A model generated the notes under the pieces. That model saw only the letters and a list, made by a program, of their open reading frames with translations, searched no databases and was not told where the DNA came from. From contig QNQO01002097.1 in the NCBI GenBank assembly GCA_003290165.1, forward strand, positions 95,654 through 159,653: DNA of 64,000 bases, read 5' to 3'. Origin of the DNA: Berberis thunbergii. Its lineage: Eukaryota > Streptophyta > Magnoliopsida > Ranunculales > Berberidaceae. Each line of letters opens with the position of its first letter. Within the stretch, counting starts at the first letter, position 1. Positions 1 to 12,842 of the stretch are shown here, piece after piece. A program made the translations under genes and the position numbers.

Positions 1-539
1 CTGGAAGAACTTGCAACATTCTGATTTCCAAGTTCAGATCTTTCAGTGACTGGCTTCTTCTTTTTGGCATTTCGCATTTTGCTGCAGCTCTCAACTTCCT
101 CTGATTCGTCAACAGAAAGTCCCTTTAAAACTTCAGGTTCGACATCCTTAGTTTCTGGAAACCCTGGCTGAACATGTGTTGTTGAGGAGACACCTTCAGA
201 TACTTTCATCTCGGCCTGACTGTGGCTAGCGGACACTGCTTTCTGGGGTTCCTGGTGAGATTTTCTAAGGTCACGCACAGCAGAGTATTTTTTAGAAGAA
301 CTTCCAACCAACGACTTACTGCCTGTTGAGCGGAAAGACGGTTTGAAATTCTTTGCTACATCAGAAGTACCAACTTGGGAGCTTTTCATTGAATAAAACC
401 TGGTACTGCAACCAAGTCGGTTGCAACATTGCCTACTTCCATCCTTGTAGTTTGATGCTTCTCCGGAAGTAAGGCCAGGTCCTCTTCGAGCAACACCGTG
501 CCTACCACCCAAAGGTTTCTTAGCAGTATGCTCATCCAT
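1..539 (-). CDS. E3 ubiquitin ligase MBR1/MBR2-like, N-terminal part (runs off left edge)
   Basis: This is the N-terminal 179 codons of a protein that resembles plant MBR1/MBR2 RING-H2 ligases. In Arabidopsis these target the Mediator subunit PFT1/MED25 for turnover and so promote flowering. The start ATG is at 539, and translation begins MDEHTAKKPLGGRHGVARRG. The family's N-terminal signature follows, with QCCNRLGCSTRFYSMKSSQV and then a Ser/Lys-rich low-complexity stretch (SFRSTGSKSLVGSSSKKYSA). The RING-H2 domain lies at the C-terminus of the family and is outside the window. The frame is open to position 1. The coding exon begins at a GCAG acceptor (exon base 569), giving 30 bases of 5'UTR on the same exon. 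The upstream non-coding exon is near 2961-3180. The identity rests on recalled family sequence without a search. Confidence 0.85.
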   Translation of the reverse strand, partial: MDEHTAKKPLGGRHGVARRGPGLTSGEASNYKDGSRQCCNRLGCSTRFYSMKSSQVGTSDVAKNFKPSFRSTGSKSLVGSSSKKYSAVRDLRKSHQEPQKAVSASHSQAEMKVSEGVSSTTHVQPGFPETKDVEPEVLKGLSVDESEEVESCSKMRNAKKKKPVTERSELGNQNVASSS

Positions 540-569
540 AATTTGAAAGGTTTTCCTTCCCTCCCCAGT

Positions 570-2960
570 CTGCATAATAATAGGGTAATATTCAATACCT
601 AACTAAAGACCGCTACTTACACAGAAAAAGGTCAATATTTGAGAAACAGTAGCACGGAAACGGACACAGATAGAGGGTTATAAGGATCCTCTAATTTACA
701 TTATCTAGGTATAACCAAGGATTGTGATTTCGTTTTTCGAGTTAATTTCGAGCTCCTGATTTTAAGAATATGTCGGTGTGTAAAGGAAGAACGTATAAAT
801 TTCAAGGATACATGAAACATAATAAATTTCGAGGGTATATTAAACATGTGAAAAATAAAATGCAATAAATAAATGTATTAAACACATTAAATGAAACCAA
901 AATACCTATAATTAGAAAATCCGGGGTTAGTTTCAAAAATCAATACATAAGTAGAAGAAATGAAAATTAAGAAATTAGGGGTGGTTTAAAAAATCAATAA
1001 ATAATTAGAAAAAACAAACAAACAAAACCTTGAAATTTACAAAAAAACCTCGAAATTTTTCAAAAAAATCCTCAAAAATGTAACTTTTAGTAGCTGGTTT
1101 TTGCATTTTTACAAAAAAACAAAATTTACGAAGAAAATAACCCAGAAATTTACAAAAAAAAAAACCTCAAAATTTTTTGAAAAAACTCTCTACATTTTTT
1201 CTTTCACCTTTTTTCTTTTCGTAAATTCAAAAAACGAAAATTTCAGCGAAATTTCGTGTAATTTTGCGAAATCGCAATCCTTGGGTATAACCATCAATCA
1301 ACTCAAGCACACCAAAAAACATAGTGATCACATAGTAACAATTGTAAAACAATCAAAGGAACTTGATCAAAGGAACACTGAATATTCATTATACAACGAA
1401 GAAACTCGATCACTGAAATATTAGAGCCAGAACAACAATCAACGACTTAATGAAGCATATAATCAAATACACCTGTTTTCAACAGTCAGCACTCACAAAC
1501 TGACACTTGAGAGTAAGAGAAGACTACAAACGGGACTACGCAATATTTCAACAAATGACTATAAACTCCTCCTTGAATAAAATAAGTTTGACCATCACCT
1601 CTCCTGTGGAAATTAAAAAAAAAAAAAAAAAATGTACAAGACAAAAGGATCATGGGAAATGTTATCAGAAAACTTTAAACTTTGGTTTTAGCATTTAAGA
1701 ATGAACCACAATCTTCTATAACAGTTCTTTGGAGCTTTTGGAACTTCGTATGAGTTTAAAAACATAGAATGTATCTATAGCCAGAAAAAGAATTTGCAAA
1801 AATGGACAACAACTTCATGCACTACTCTTGACATATGTGATTCGGCCAAGATCAAGACATGTTCACCGATGACCATGCACTCAGAACAACCCACATCACC
1901 TTTGGACCAATACATAAGCAAAATGTATATAAAAAGAATAGAATCTTCATTTTTTTTTTTTCGAACTAGAAATAAATAAAAATTCAAAAACCCGCCCAGC
2001 CCGGCTAAGCAGCTCCTAGAGGGAATTTTAGAACACTGCTTTAGATTACCCTTATCACATGAAAATCCTAAATATCTCCTAATATTAGAAACACTCTTTG
2101 GCTTTTACCTTTTTCGATGACTTTCTAACACCTTACTAAATTTTCATTTATGGACGACTTTTTCTTTTCCTCCTGCCAACCACAACCACAACCACAACCA
2201 CACTACAAACTTCCAAACCACTCTTCATTATGAATTCTCTCCTCTAGTAAAGCTGATACCAAAATAACCTAGTCACTCGATTGATATAAAGATGATCATC
2301 GCCTTCCAACATTCATTATAAACACACAACCTGATCTTCTGCATGCAACTAAATACATTGAAAGCAATAAATTATTGATCTAATTCATAATCTATAACCT
2401 TATCACAGCCCTGATTCATCGATACTACTGAACTCATTTTCCTTAAATACATCCATAAGAAATTAAATATTTTAACCTTTTCAATGAAAACTAATCTATC
2501 CAGCTTTTTAAAATGCCTTAAAATATCAATCTCAATCTCAATCTCAACGATAGAAATCTATATACAAAACAACACGATCTTCACATCAACATCATAACAC
2601 CTATTCATCCGATCATCCAAAATTTTGATTCAAAAACTGAATAACGATTTCAAAACATACATTCAACAAACGCAACACAATCAAAGAGCGACAGATGATA
2701 ATAGAATCCATACCAGAGCAGAGCGAACTCAGAGAAAAACAATCAATCAATCAATCAAACACGATGAATTGATTATATGTGAAAAGATGAAGAAGATAAA
2801 AGAAAGAAAGAAAAAACTTTGGTAAAGGAAAGAAGGTGTAAAGGAGGAGGAGGAGAGAAGTCTTTTCTTTTCTTTTCTCTTGCTTTTGCTTCAATAAAAG
2901 AAAAAGCGTGTTTGGTTAGTGTTGAAACCAAATTTCTAGGGTTTGTTTGGTTGAACGTAC
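570..2960 (-). other. 5'UTR intron of the MBR-like gene
   Basis: This is AT-rich intron sequence bounded by a GTACGTTC donor at 2960 and a GCAG acceptor at 570. It contains the hAT-like element at 716-1283 and short microsatellites: an A run near 1615-1631, a CCACAA repeat near 2177-2203 and an AATCTC repeat near 2523-2550. No coding signal was seen in it. Confidence 0.55.
716..1283. mobile_element. Non-autonomous hAT-like element, 568 bp, with 8-bp target duplication
   Basis: The element starts CAAGGATTGTGATTTCG and ends with the inverted counterpart CGAAATCGCAATCCTTG. It is flanked on both sides by the same 8 bases, GGTATAAC (708-715 and 1284-1291). An 8-bp duplication is typical of the hAT superfamily. 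The interior is AT-rich and has no transposase-like reading frame. A second, inverted and diverged copy lies at 23902-24421. Confidence 0.85.
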
Positions 2961-3180
2961 CTTGTAATTTGGTGAAATTGTAATCTGGTGATGGAAATTC
3001 CAATACTTGCGAGCGTGAGAGAGAGAAGGAGAGACAGATGGAGGAGAGAAAGGAATTCAAAGCTTTTAAAACAAACAAAGAAAGCAAGCGAGCGAAGAGG
3101 AGTAGGTGGAGGAGAAGGAGGAAATAGTGTTTGAACAGAAGACGGAGAAAAAAGAAGAAAAAAACAAGGGGAAACAAACA
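2961..3180 (-). other. Probable 5'UTR exon of the MBR-like gene
   Basis: On the minus strand a strong donor (AAG followed by GTACGTTC) lies at 2961/2960. It would splice to the acceptor at 570/569, just ahead of the MBR-like start codon, and remove a 2.4-kb 5'UTR intron. The exon is rich in CT repeats, as plant 5' leaders often are. The upstream limit near 3180 is a guess. Confidence 0.6.
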
Positions 3181-3643
3181 CGGCCGCCCACTTCGTTTGG
3201 GAGGTGTGGTTCAATCACAGCCGTTGGTTTCTTGTGCGGACCTAACCATACGATAGTTGAGTCAATATGTTTGTGTTTGTGTTTGTTTTGGGGTCAACTA
3301 CTTTGATCTTGCTTACGTGGAAAATAATGAGTGGACCCTCTAAGCCGACCGCGCCTACAGATAATAATAAATAAATAAATAAAAGGATTTGAGAGACTTC
3401 AAAAGAATCCACGGCTCCACCTGTATGTTCTGTACTTATCATCCATCATCAAGTTGTATGTTGCCTTATCTCCACGTGTGACTTGTGGCATTTTGGGGAT
3501 GTTGACGTGGAGTACATCCAAATGTAGATGGGTGGCGAGCAGGGGACTAGCGTGTTGAGAATTAAGCATAATAACATATAAATTAATAAAAATTATAAAA
3601 TTAAAAATAAAACAATTGATAACTTGCTTTGACTGCTCAGCCT

Positions 3644-3982
3644 TCCTCGACGATTAATGCTCAGGCGACAGTTTAGTCCGATTTTTAGAACATACAATAC
3701 AATTATAGTCACCAAATGGCGGGAATCACGTATGTCCAATCCTCCTCGATGATTAACGCTCAGGCGACAGCCTAGTCCGATTTTTAGAACAGACAGTACA
3801 ATTAGGAAAATTCTAGTATGCCCAGTTGTATGCTCCACTACAGTGCCAGATAAGAGTCAATTTTGATCTCGATGCAAATCTACGGTGCTATAGTGTACCG
3901 GGTACTGTAGCCGAACACTATAGCATTACTCGTACAATTATAGTCACCAAACACCAAATGGCGGGAATCACGTATGTCCAAG
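3644..3982. repeat. Local direct repeats, three partial copies
   Basis: A segment beginning TCCTCGACGATTAATGCTCA at 3644 recurs at 3743 with several substitutions. Its second half (TACAATTATAGTCACCAA, then AATGGCGGGAATCACG) recurs near 3932-3982. The copies are about 50-95 bp long and look like a local segmental duplication in intergenic DNA. Confidence 0.75.
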
Positions 3983-6877
3983 AGGCCGTGTTGTTTGGGG
4001 TAATGTTTTTGATATGGTGAGTGACAATGTATAATATGTATGGGATAATATTGGATTAGGTTAGGTAATACTAATCTGGGTCGTAGTTTCATGATTAGGT
4101 GGAGAGTTCTTGGATGAGGTTAGCAAACCAGGAAGATGTCTGAAAGTGTGTGGGACTTTCATATATTTAATTTAATTCATCAACCCTCACTGATTGACTT
4201 GTTCATCTTCATTCTTTTTGCTCTTTTTGATTTGGTGATAATGATTAACAAGAAGAAGATGTCGCCAAAACTATGGACTATGGTTTAGATACCATTGGAG
4301 CAAATTTGACTTACTAGTGAAACAATATCTAGCAGCATGTAATTAATTAGTAACCAATTGTCTACGTAGTAGTTTGTTTTTCATAATAAAATTAATTAGT
4401 ACGGAGATCATGAAAGAGAAGAGAGAAGGGTGGGAAGTGACCGTGAAATTCAAAACTGCAATAGATAATATTTGAATACCTAAACAATCGTTGGGTATAA
4501 AAAAAATGACATGAAGTATATATAATAGAGGCGATTGTCCATTTAAGATTAAAGGATGGATCGAGTGTTAGTTCTTTTTGTTATATCATATACGAACTGT
4601 TAGGCTATTTCAATACTATTATATATACTAGCTTTTAAACACATGTGTTGCATGTGCGCTCATTTAATTACAAGCATAATTAGGGAGGGTGGAGGACTTT
4701 GTATCATTTTGTTTAACATAATTTTCATGACGCACAAAAGAAAGTTCTCAATGCCTTACAATGGGTAAACAATAGGACTAATTATCACATTGGTGAAAAG
4801 TATATTAAATAAAGAAAAATTTGGGAACAATACCATTACCCAATAATAATTAAGAAGGATTGCACATGACTGGTAATTGAGAATTTTGTTGTTTGATTTA
4901 TTTAATTGAAAATCAAACTTAAAACCAAAACAATCCCCCTTGACCAAAACTCCCTCTAAGAGAGTGTCCCTTGAAAATTAATACCTCTTTACCTTGAATT
5001 AACGATTTGTTCAAGATTAATCAGGATTGTCCCTTCATCCTTTAATAATCGTTCTAGCTCTTAAAACTCAACAATATCTCTTAAGGAGAGACTCTAAGAT
5101 CCATTAAATCAAATCCCTTCTACCATTAAACCAACCACTTGATGTAATATGCTCTTGTGCCATGGATGGATGGAAGGTTGCTTCGAAGAAGAGATTGCAT
5201 TTGAGCGAATCATTCCTCTGAACTGGAAAGTTTCATTGTTCTAATTCATGCGGGAAGAAGAAATTGAAACTCCTCCAAACCTCGTTTCAATTAGGGCTCA
5301 CAATTAAACTTATTAAACTGTAATTCCTACTAAATTAGCATGATATATGATGTAGTTGTGAGCTCAAACCTAGATTTTTAATCGAGGCCTACCCCTACCA
5401 ACCATTCATCATTATATTCAAGAAATTTTTAGGTAGTGCTTTTTTTTTATCGCTTTTGGTTTGATTTTCATTTTGTACTCTCACTTGTACATTCTAATAT
5501 GGGTAGTGACACGGTCTTTCATTAGTTTTTAGTTATAGGCTTTCATATGCACATTTTTCAAAATTATGAACTATAAAATGAAAGGAGACCACATCACTCA
5601 CTACATCAAATGAACAAGTGTTAAATGGTGCAAAATGAGAATCAAACTAAAGGTTTTCTTTATTGTTGTTCAAATTGAAAATTTGAAAGTTTTAATAAAA
5701 AGTGAAACACTTTATATACAAAGGCAGCTAACAACAGACCAAACAGGGTGAGAAGCCACTACCAAACATGGTGCAAACAACACTCACTCCCCCTTAGCTC
5801 ACTCTGTTTGTGCCTTTCTTTCCAAGAAAAAAACCCTTTCTTTGCTCCATCAGGACCGAGCTTTTCTTGAGGCAAGGTTTTAATTTGAAATAGGCCAAAT
5901 GGTCATGACCTAATCACTAATCATCAATTATTGAGCATTTAATTAGCACCAAAGACATTAGCAATACTCCTGAAAAAATATATATGACAACGCCTACAAA
6001 AGTGCCTATTTTTAGTTTGCGATTGCTCCAGCTCATATGGTAACCTAAATACATGGTATTTCAATTACTTTTAAATGCGTGTGTTGCGTCTATAACTCTG
6101 AATGTGAAAAGCTTACACTTGTTTCTTTTATGGGAGTTAGCGTAAATGTTTAAAATCATTTCTCCGTCATTCTCCAAATTGTTTTGAGCTTACTAGTAAG
6201 CTATAAAGCCATTCTAAAAAGACCGGTTGAAATTTGATAGGAAAAATTCTCAAACGAGAATGAATTTCACCATGACTGAGTGCTAAGAAATCTGGAAGAA
6301 AAAAAAAATTCTTATCTCCTTACTATAAATCATAAGGTGGATGTGCAAGCTGAATGACCTGATTGATCCTTCTAAGTCCTCTAATTCGAGGTGGGACAAT
6401 GGGATGAGGCTATTGGTGGGAGGTTTGTCTTCAATTATGATAAACAACAATTCAGAATATATGCAGAAATAACAAAAGAGGATAAGAAGAAGAAGAATAC
6501 AATTTGTTTCAATATTTGCTTTCTTATTAAAGGACAACGACCATAACACTCTCTCAAGAACAAACTCTCCGTAAACTAATTCTTAAAGGCCTAAATCTAT
6601 GTACATATAATGATTCAATATACAGTCTAAACGATTTCAAACCAAACAAGAAAAACCTAATCCCTCGGTATTCTTATTCCACTTTTCTTGTAAGAGAACT
6701 TTCGTATCTCAAACCCCGAGAGCTGACCTCGAATCGGGCTCGGCCCGAACCCCAAGTTCCCAAGTAAGGATACTCCCATAACATATCAAATACAATCTGC
6801 CATTTCCATTTTTCACATTAAGCCTCCATCTCTTCAAAGGATAATTTTCTTTTCCCGCCCTTCTTCTTCTCCGTTCG
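3983..6877. other. Intergenic DNA, no gene recognised
   Basis: This stretch is AT-rich with short open frames only, none of which resembles a protein family. No RNA gene or clear transposon end was seen. The last few hundred bases hold the promoter and leader of the downstream maturase gene, without an obvious canonical TATA box. Confidence 0.6.
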
Positions 6878-9195
6878 ATGTTTTCGGCCATCAACGGAAC
6901 CCTCTCTTTAAATTTCAGACTTTCAGCTTCACTCCTCTCTCCCCTTCTCATCAGATTCCACTCAAACCTCGCCACCGCCACCACTTCAGTCTTTTCTTCT
7001 TCTTCTTCTACAACCCCAAAACCCATCACCAAAACCGACCTCCAAGCTCTAATTTCCCAAAACTACACCCATGGGAAGTTCCACAATCTCCTCCAATCCG
7101 TCATCTCCAAACCCAATGTCCTCCTCGCCGCCTGTGCAAATCTTCATCCAAGCCCCACATTCGATTCAGATTCATTTCTCTATGATTCTGTCTCGAAAAG
7201 GTTCTCCATTGAAGAAATTTCACACCAACTCAGTCAAAATCGGTTCGATGTAGAAGTGGGTTCGATCCCATTGTCTCATTCTACATCAAGAACACGTAAA
7301 GGTGCCACCTTGGTTCTCCCCAATTTGAAATTAAAGGTTGTGATTGAAGCTGTGAGGATGGTTTTGGAAGTAATTTACGATGCTCGGTTCGCTACATTTG
7401 CTTATGGTAGCAGAGTTGGGATGGGCAGGCACACTGCTATCAGGTATCTCAAAACAACTGTGCAAAACCCTAATTGGTGGTTTACTGTTAAATTCTTGCC
7501 TGATGTATTTAATATGCAACATTTTGATAAACTGAGTTCGATTATTGAACAAAAGATTGATGATCGATCCTTGATTAATTTATTGAAGAGGTTTTTTGAA
7601 TCTGAAGCTGTTGGGATTGAGCTAGGTAGTTGTTTTATGGGGAGAGGTTTTCCACAAGAGACTAGTTTGTGTGGCATTTTGGTTAATATATACTTGAGTG
7701 ATTTTGATAAAGAAATTCAAAATATTCGAAACGAAGTAGATATTAAGAACGTAAGGTTTGATTCTAATGAGCTTTCTGCTAGGGTTGTTCACAAGCCTGT
7801 TAAGGTGTATGCAGTTAGGTATTTAGATGAGATATTGATAATAACTTCCGGGTCGAAATTGCTTACCGTGGATTTGAAGAATAGGGTTGTTAAGTTCTTA
7901 GAAGAGGATTTGGAGTTGAAAGTTGATAAATTGAATACCGCAATCCATAGTGCTGTTTCTGAGAAGATTGGTTTTATTGGGATGGAACTTCGGGCGGTGA
8001 CTCCGTCTTTTTTGCATCCCCCATTGACAGAGAAAGCGATGAGGGCAAGGAAGAAGTACATTAAGCAGAAAGAGGGTTTAGCATTGGAAATGAAAAATGC
8101 TAGAGAGACTAATAGGAAAAAATTGGGGTTAAAGATACTTGATCATCTCTTTAAGAAGTTGAAGCGAGTGATGAGTTCAAACTTGAGTTTCAGATAGAAA
8201 AAGATGTGAGAGATATCTTTAAGAGTTGGGCAGATGGAGTGGTGCAAGAGTTTTTCACTTCTTACGAGGAGCGTTATAATTGGCATCGCAAACTGTCTTC
8301 GGGTGATTTTCTTTCGTTGAGGGCAATCAGAGATCAATTACCCTCAGAGCTTGTTGAGGCTTATGATAGGTTGCAAGTGCAAGTTGATAAACATTTGACG
8401 CCTGTCAAAGCTAGAAAGACCTTGGAAGAAGAAGATAGGAAAGTAGAAGAAGTGGAAAATAGGAATTATGCAGAGAGTACTGTGGAAGATTTGACAAAGC
8501 TTTGCATGAGAGTGGCTGCACCAGAGGAACTTGTGAGGAAAGCAGTTCGATTGGCTGGATTTACAAATTCAATGGGACGACCCAGACCAATTGAGTTACT
8601 TGTTCGTCTGGAGGACGCTGATATTATCAAGTGGTATGCAGGAGTAGGGAAGAGATGGCTTGATTTCTTCTGCTGCTGTCGCAACTTTAAAATGGTGAAA
8701 ACAGTTGTAACTTATCATCTGAGGTTCTCTTGCATTTTAACTTTAGCTGAAAAGCATGAGTCCACCAAACATGAGGCTATTAGGCATTATAGCAAGGATT
8801 TGAAAGTCTATGATACAAAAGGTGTGGAAGAAGTGAATTTTCCTACAGAAAGAGAGATCAAGATGATGGGTGATAGGAACCTCTCTGATCCAAAACCTGT
8901 TGACGGAACCCTAACCATGACTTTGGTCAGATTGGCTTCTGATGAACTTTCAGGTTCTTGCATGGCTCATTTCTGTGATAAGATGGATACTACTCTCTAT
9001 CGGATTCATTTACTGCAAAAACGTTTGAAGATTGATCCAGTTAATGAAGAGAAGTGGGTTCCAGGAATGGGTGCTATTCATGAAAGCCTTAACCGAAAGT
9101 GTGTTTCACTTTGTTCAAGTCACATAAATGATTTATACATGGGCTGCATATCTCTCCAAGACATCGATTGTACTTCACTGATGGATGTGCTATAA
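6878..9195 (+). CDS. Nuclear-encoded group II intron maturase, nMAT3-like, with one frameshift
   Basis: This intronless gene encodes a mitochondrial-type group II intron maturase, closest in recalled features to nMAT3. These proteins help splice organellar group II introns. The N-terminus (SLNFRLSASLLSPLLIRFHS) looks like a mitochondrial presequence. A degenerate reverse-transcriptase domain spans roughly residues 140-370. Its catalytic motif reads YLDE at residues 315-318 instead of YADD, consistent with loss of polymerase activity. The maturase X region and a Cys/His-containing tail follow. The frame from 6878 ends in TAG at 8195. The downstream frame is open from at least 8161 to the stop at 9193-9195 and continues the family sequence (FKLEFQIEKDVRDIFKSWAD). 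One base is therefore missing near 8160-8175. With a single frame the product would be about 772 residues. This may be a recent pseudogene or an assembly error. Confidence 0.85.
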
Positions 9196-11036
9196 CCACA
9201 GCCAATATTTATTTGGTCTCAGTATTTCCTAAGGCTTGGAACAAGTTCTCCTAGAACTTGTTTGGATCTTAGTATCAAAAGAATGGATGCCATTCGTGGA
9301 TTGCAGTCCTCAAAACACTGAGGTGTGTGCTGATACATGACAGTTTCTATTTATAAAGAGATATATTGATGGATTTTTGTGTCCCTCGACTCTTTTGCTC
9401 CTTTTTTTTAGGTTAGATAATCAAAGATCTCCTGGTTTGGTATGCAAATATTGGGCTTTTCTGGTTTATCATAAACGGTAGCCATTCGAGGTAGTTTATT
9501 TCGATACATTGTGAGTCTTTGTTATCTATCCATTCATCTTGAAATCCATTCTAATGTAGTTGTTAGTAAATTTAACAGCTGATGCTATCAAGAAACTTGC
9601 AACAAGAGGAATCTGATAGAAATAGTTCCATCAGCTCCATAAACCGGCTAGAGAAGTGGTTGCTACATCCATAATGAGGTATATTGTTTATTTTGGTCTC
9701 ATCATTGTGAAAACCTTATTTAGAGCTTCATTTTTTGACTGCATGAATCTTGACTCTATCCTTACTAAGATAGAGCTTCCTGGCCTTGTACACCTTGATG
9801 GATTATCTGTTCTTACCACATCTCCTTTAAAGCGAAAAGCAAAGAGGTGTAAGATCACTTAAATCACTTGTCCGTTAGTTTCTTGTATATCTGTGTTGTT
9901 TTAGTTGCTTTTGCTTGAACTATCAGACTGTAATTCTGGCTTGGTGCATGCTTCTTGCCGCCAACTATGGACATGATATCTAGCTTATTAGATATCGTCC
10001 ATAATTTTTGGGTAAATAATAGCAACCCTGTAGTTTAAAATGAAATGCTTGAATTCGATTTATTACCAAAGATTTACCACTCAATAATCTGACTGTGATC
10101 CATGAAAACTCGATCTAATTCAATCATTTTGAACATAATTGTAGGTTAAAGATTTTTATATGAGAAGCTTTCACTTAGTCGTATAAATAAAATCTTTAAC
10201 CTGAATGTAAATACATGAAGACTTTGCTTACTCCTAATGAATTTGAGGTAATTGGTGCTCAACTTTTGGAATTCGGATCTCTGAATCATTATGGCTATTA
10301 GGAAATTATCAAAGTATCATGAATGTCTTTTGATCTTATTATGTGAACTTTTTAAGTTCTTGATTTATTTGCTTCTGATTTTTGTTTATGATTGGTCTTT
10401 ACATTTTGTTGGCAAAGTTGCAGCTTTTATCTGAAGAGTGTGTTATTAACAATCGGACCAACTTTTATTTTCTAATTTGGTCCGCCAACACTTAGATTAA
10501 AGTTTAGCCTTGATCTAGCTAGCTTTAGTCTGGTTGACTACAATAGCTTGCTTGCAAGTTTTCTACTTCGGTTGTGGTTTCTGGAGTTTAAGTTTGTGAG
10601 TTATATTAAGCTAGTTTTGTGTTTGCTTCTGCATTCAAATTTGTAAATATGCAGCACTTTTGTATGTTTTTTTCTGTTTCTTATTTCTTCAATCACTTTT
10701 TTCTTTCTTCTGGCCTGCAGCAAATCGACATGTATACGGACAAAGTCAGCGAGATGAAATGTGAAGCCACAAGTAGATCCAAGGCAATCTGACAATTTCT
10801 GTTGCAATGTCCAAATGAAATTTCCAGTTATTCTGTATCGATCTGTACTTCTTTTGTTTTGGTTTTTGAATATCCCATGTACTACTAGAGGGAAATTGCA
10901 TGTACAGACACAATCGACATAATGTGTTTGGTATAGCCTTGACATTAACAACTGTTTTTACAGATTATTGGTTGCAAATATGTTGTACATAGTTGGGGCC
11001 CTTTTTCTCCTCGTTGTTTTTGTCTCCCTTTGCCCT
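9196..11036 (+). other. 3' flank of the maturase gene, no gene recognised
   Basis: T-rich DNA follows the maturase stop. The first few hundred bases are probably its 3'UTR. An acceptor-like CTGCAG near 10720 could end a 3'UTR intron, but nothing confirms it. The longer open frames here match no family. Confidence 0.45.
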
Positions 11037-12655
11037 AGTTTCATCATCTTCATCATCAAAGCCCATTCCCGAGATTTTTGGGGTCGGTTACATGGATTTT
11101 GGTTCTCCAAGCAATGCGATCTTCCCACATTTCCTCGCTTAATCCAAGCTCAATGATATCTTCATTCACCGTCTTCATCCAAGTTTTCAACGGCCGTCCC
11201 CTCCGTCTGCACCTTCCATTAACTTGCCAATCTAAACATTTTCTAATCGACGCCGTGCTTGGTCTCCTCCGCACACGACCAAATCAAGTTAAACGTCTTT
11301 CTCTAATTTTTTCCTCTATAGGCGCTACACCTAAGTATTTTATAATTCTTTCATTTCTAATATTATCTTTACAAGTTTTATCACACATTCACCTTAACAT
11401 ACGCATTTCTACTACTGCCATCCTATACGTATGTTGTCCTGTAGTAGCCCAACATTCTGAACCGTATAGCATGGCTGGTCGAACATTTGTCTTATAGCAT
11501 TTCCCTTTTAGCCTTGCAGGCATCCTTCTATCGCATAATACTTCTGACGCCATTCTCCATTTCAACCAATCAGATTTAATCCTATGGTCTACATCTTCTC
11601 CAATAGCCCCATTATTTTGAATTATAGATCCTAGATATCGAAAAGCCTCACACTCTGGGACCTCGACACCTTCGATCTCAATTGCATTACTTCTCCCTCT
11701 TGGTTCACACCCAAAGTTGCACACTAGATACTCCGTCTTCGAACGGCTAATTCTAAAACCTTTACTCTCTAAAGCCTCCCGCCACTTAACTAATTTCTGA
11801 CCTAAACATGCACTAGTCTCATCCATTAAGACAATATCATCTGCAAATAACATGCACCAAGGTACATCTTTTTGCAGATGTCTCGTCAACTCATCCATGA
11901 CCAAAGCAAAGAGATATGGACTTAACGCCGACCCTTGATGTAGTCCTACTGACACTGAAAATTCACTAGACATCCCACCTATTGAGCGAACACTTGTTAC
12001 AACCCCTTCATACATATCATTAATGATATCGACATAACATTGAGACACTTTCTTCCTTTCAAGCACCCACCAAATTAAATCCCTAGGGACCCTATCATAT
12101 GTTTTCTCTAGATCAATAAAAACCATATGCAAACTCTTACGTGTCTCTCGATATTTTTCTATAGTTTGCCTAAGCAGGAAGATGGCCTCCGTAGTAGACC
12201 TACCCGGCATAAATCCAAATTGATTCTCCGAAACCGTGGTTAAACTCCTAAGTCTTTGTTCTATAACTCTCTCCCAAAGTTTTATCGTATGGCTCACTTT
12301 ATCCCTCTATAGTTCGAGCAATTCTGGATATCCCCTTTGTTCTTATAAATTGGTACCACAATGCTATGTCTTTATGAATCTGGCATTTTTCTAGTTTTCA
12401 AAATCCTATTAAAGAGCTTAGTTAGCCATTGAATCCCAATTTCTCCCAGACATTTTCATGCTTCAATTGGGATATCATCCGGTCCAACGGCCTTCCCTGT
12501 CTTTATTCTTTTTAAAGCTTCCTCACTTCTGTGGCACTAACTCTGTGATGGAACATGCGATCTCTCCCTTCCTGTGAGGCATACCCTCCAAGTTTAACTC
12601 CCCTACATATGTTCCATTGAGTAGATACCAAAAATAATCATTGCATCTATCTAAA
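11037..12655 (-). mobile_element. 5'-truncated RTE-type LINE with reverse transcriptase
   Basis: The minus strand encodes a non-LTR reverse transcriptase. Motifs in order include AVGPDDIPIEAWK near 12470, ENQFGFMPGRST near 12220, FIDLEKTYDRVPR near 12110, GSALSPYLFALVMDEL near 11920 and the catalytic FADD near 11845. After the RT comes an RTE-style tail (KCYKTNVRPAMLYGSECW and WQVNGRCRRRGRP). The 3' end at about 11037-11060 consists of GATGAT-type short repeats, as in the RTE clade, with no poly-A. A frameshift near 12295 and others break the frame. The endonuclease domain is absent, so the copy is 5'-truncated and dead. An intact frame remains at 11389-12297. Confidence 0.9.
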
Positions 12656-12689
12656 ATAGCTTTATGATGGTAATGGTATCAATTAGTCG

Positions 12690-12800
12690 GTACAAAGTTC
12701 TCAAGATGATCCCTGAGCAATTGATCTTTCTTTCAAAGTAGCCTTCTTGGTACAAAGTCCTCAAGAAGGCCTCTGAACAAGTGACATTTCTTTTGATGCA
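12690..12800. repeat. 58-bp tandem duplication
   Basis: Two diverged tandem copies begin GGTACAAAGTTCTCAAGA and GGTACAAAGTCCTCAAGA (second at about 12748). Both continue to a CATTTC/ATCTTTC-like end. They lie just upstream of the tRNA gene. Confidence 0.65.
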
Positions 12801-12842
12801 GGCTTTATGAATATTTTGTAGGTTCTCAGGGTAGGACAACAA

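Noticed and set aside
2773..3177. Minus-strand open frame of 134 codons rich in Phe/Leu/Ser
   Set aside because: It is low-complexity translation of the CT-rich leader of the MBR-like gene and crosses the donor at 2960.
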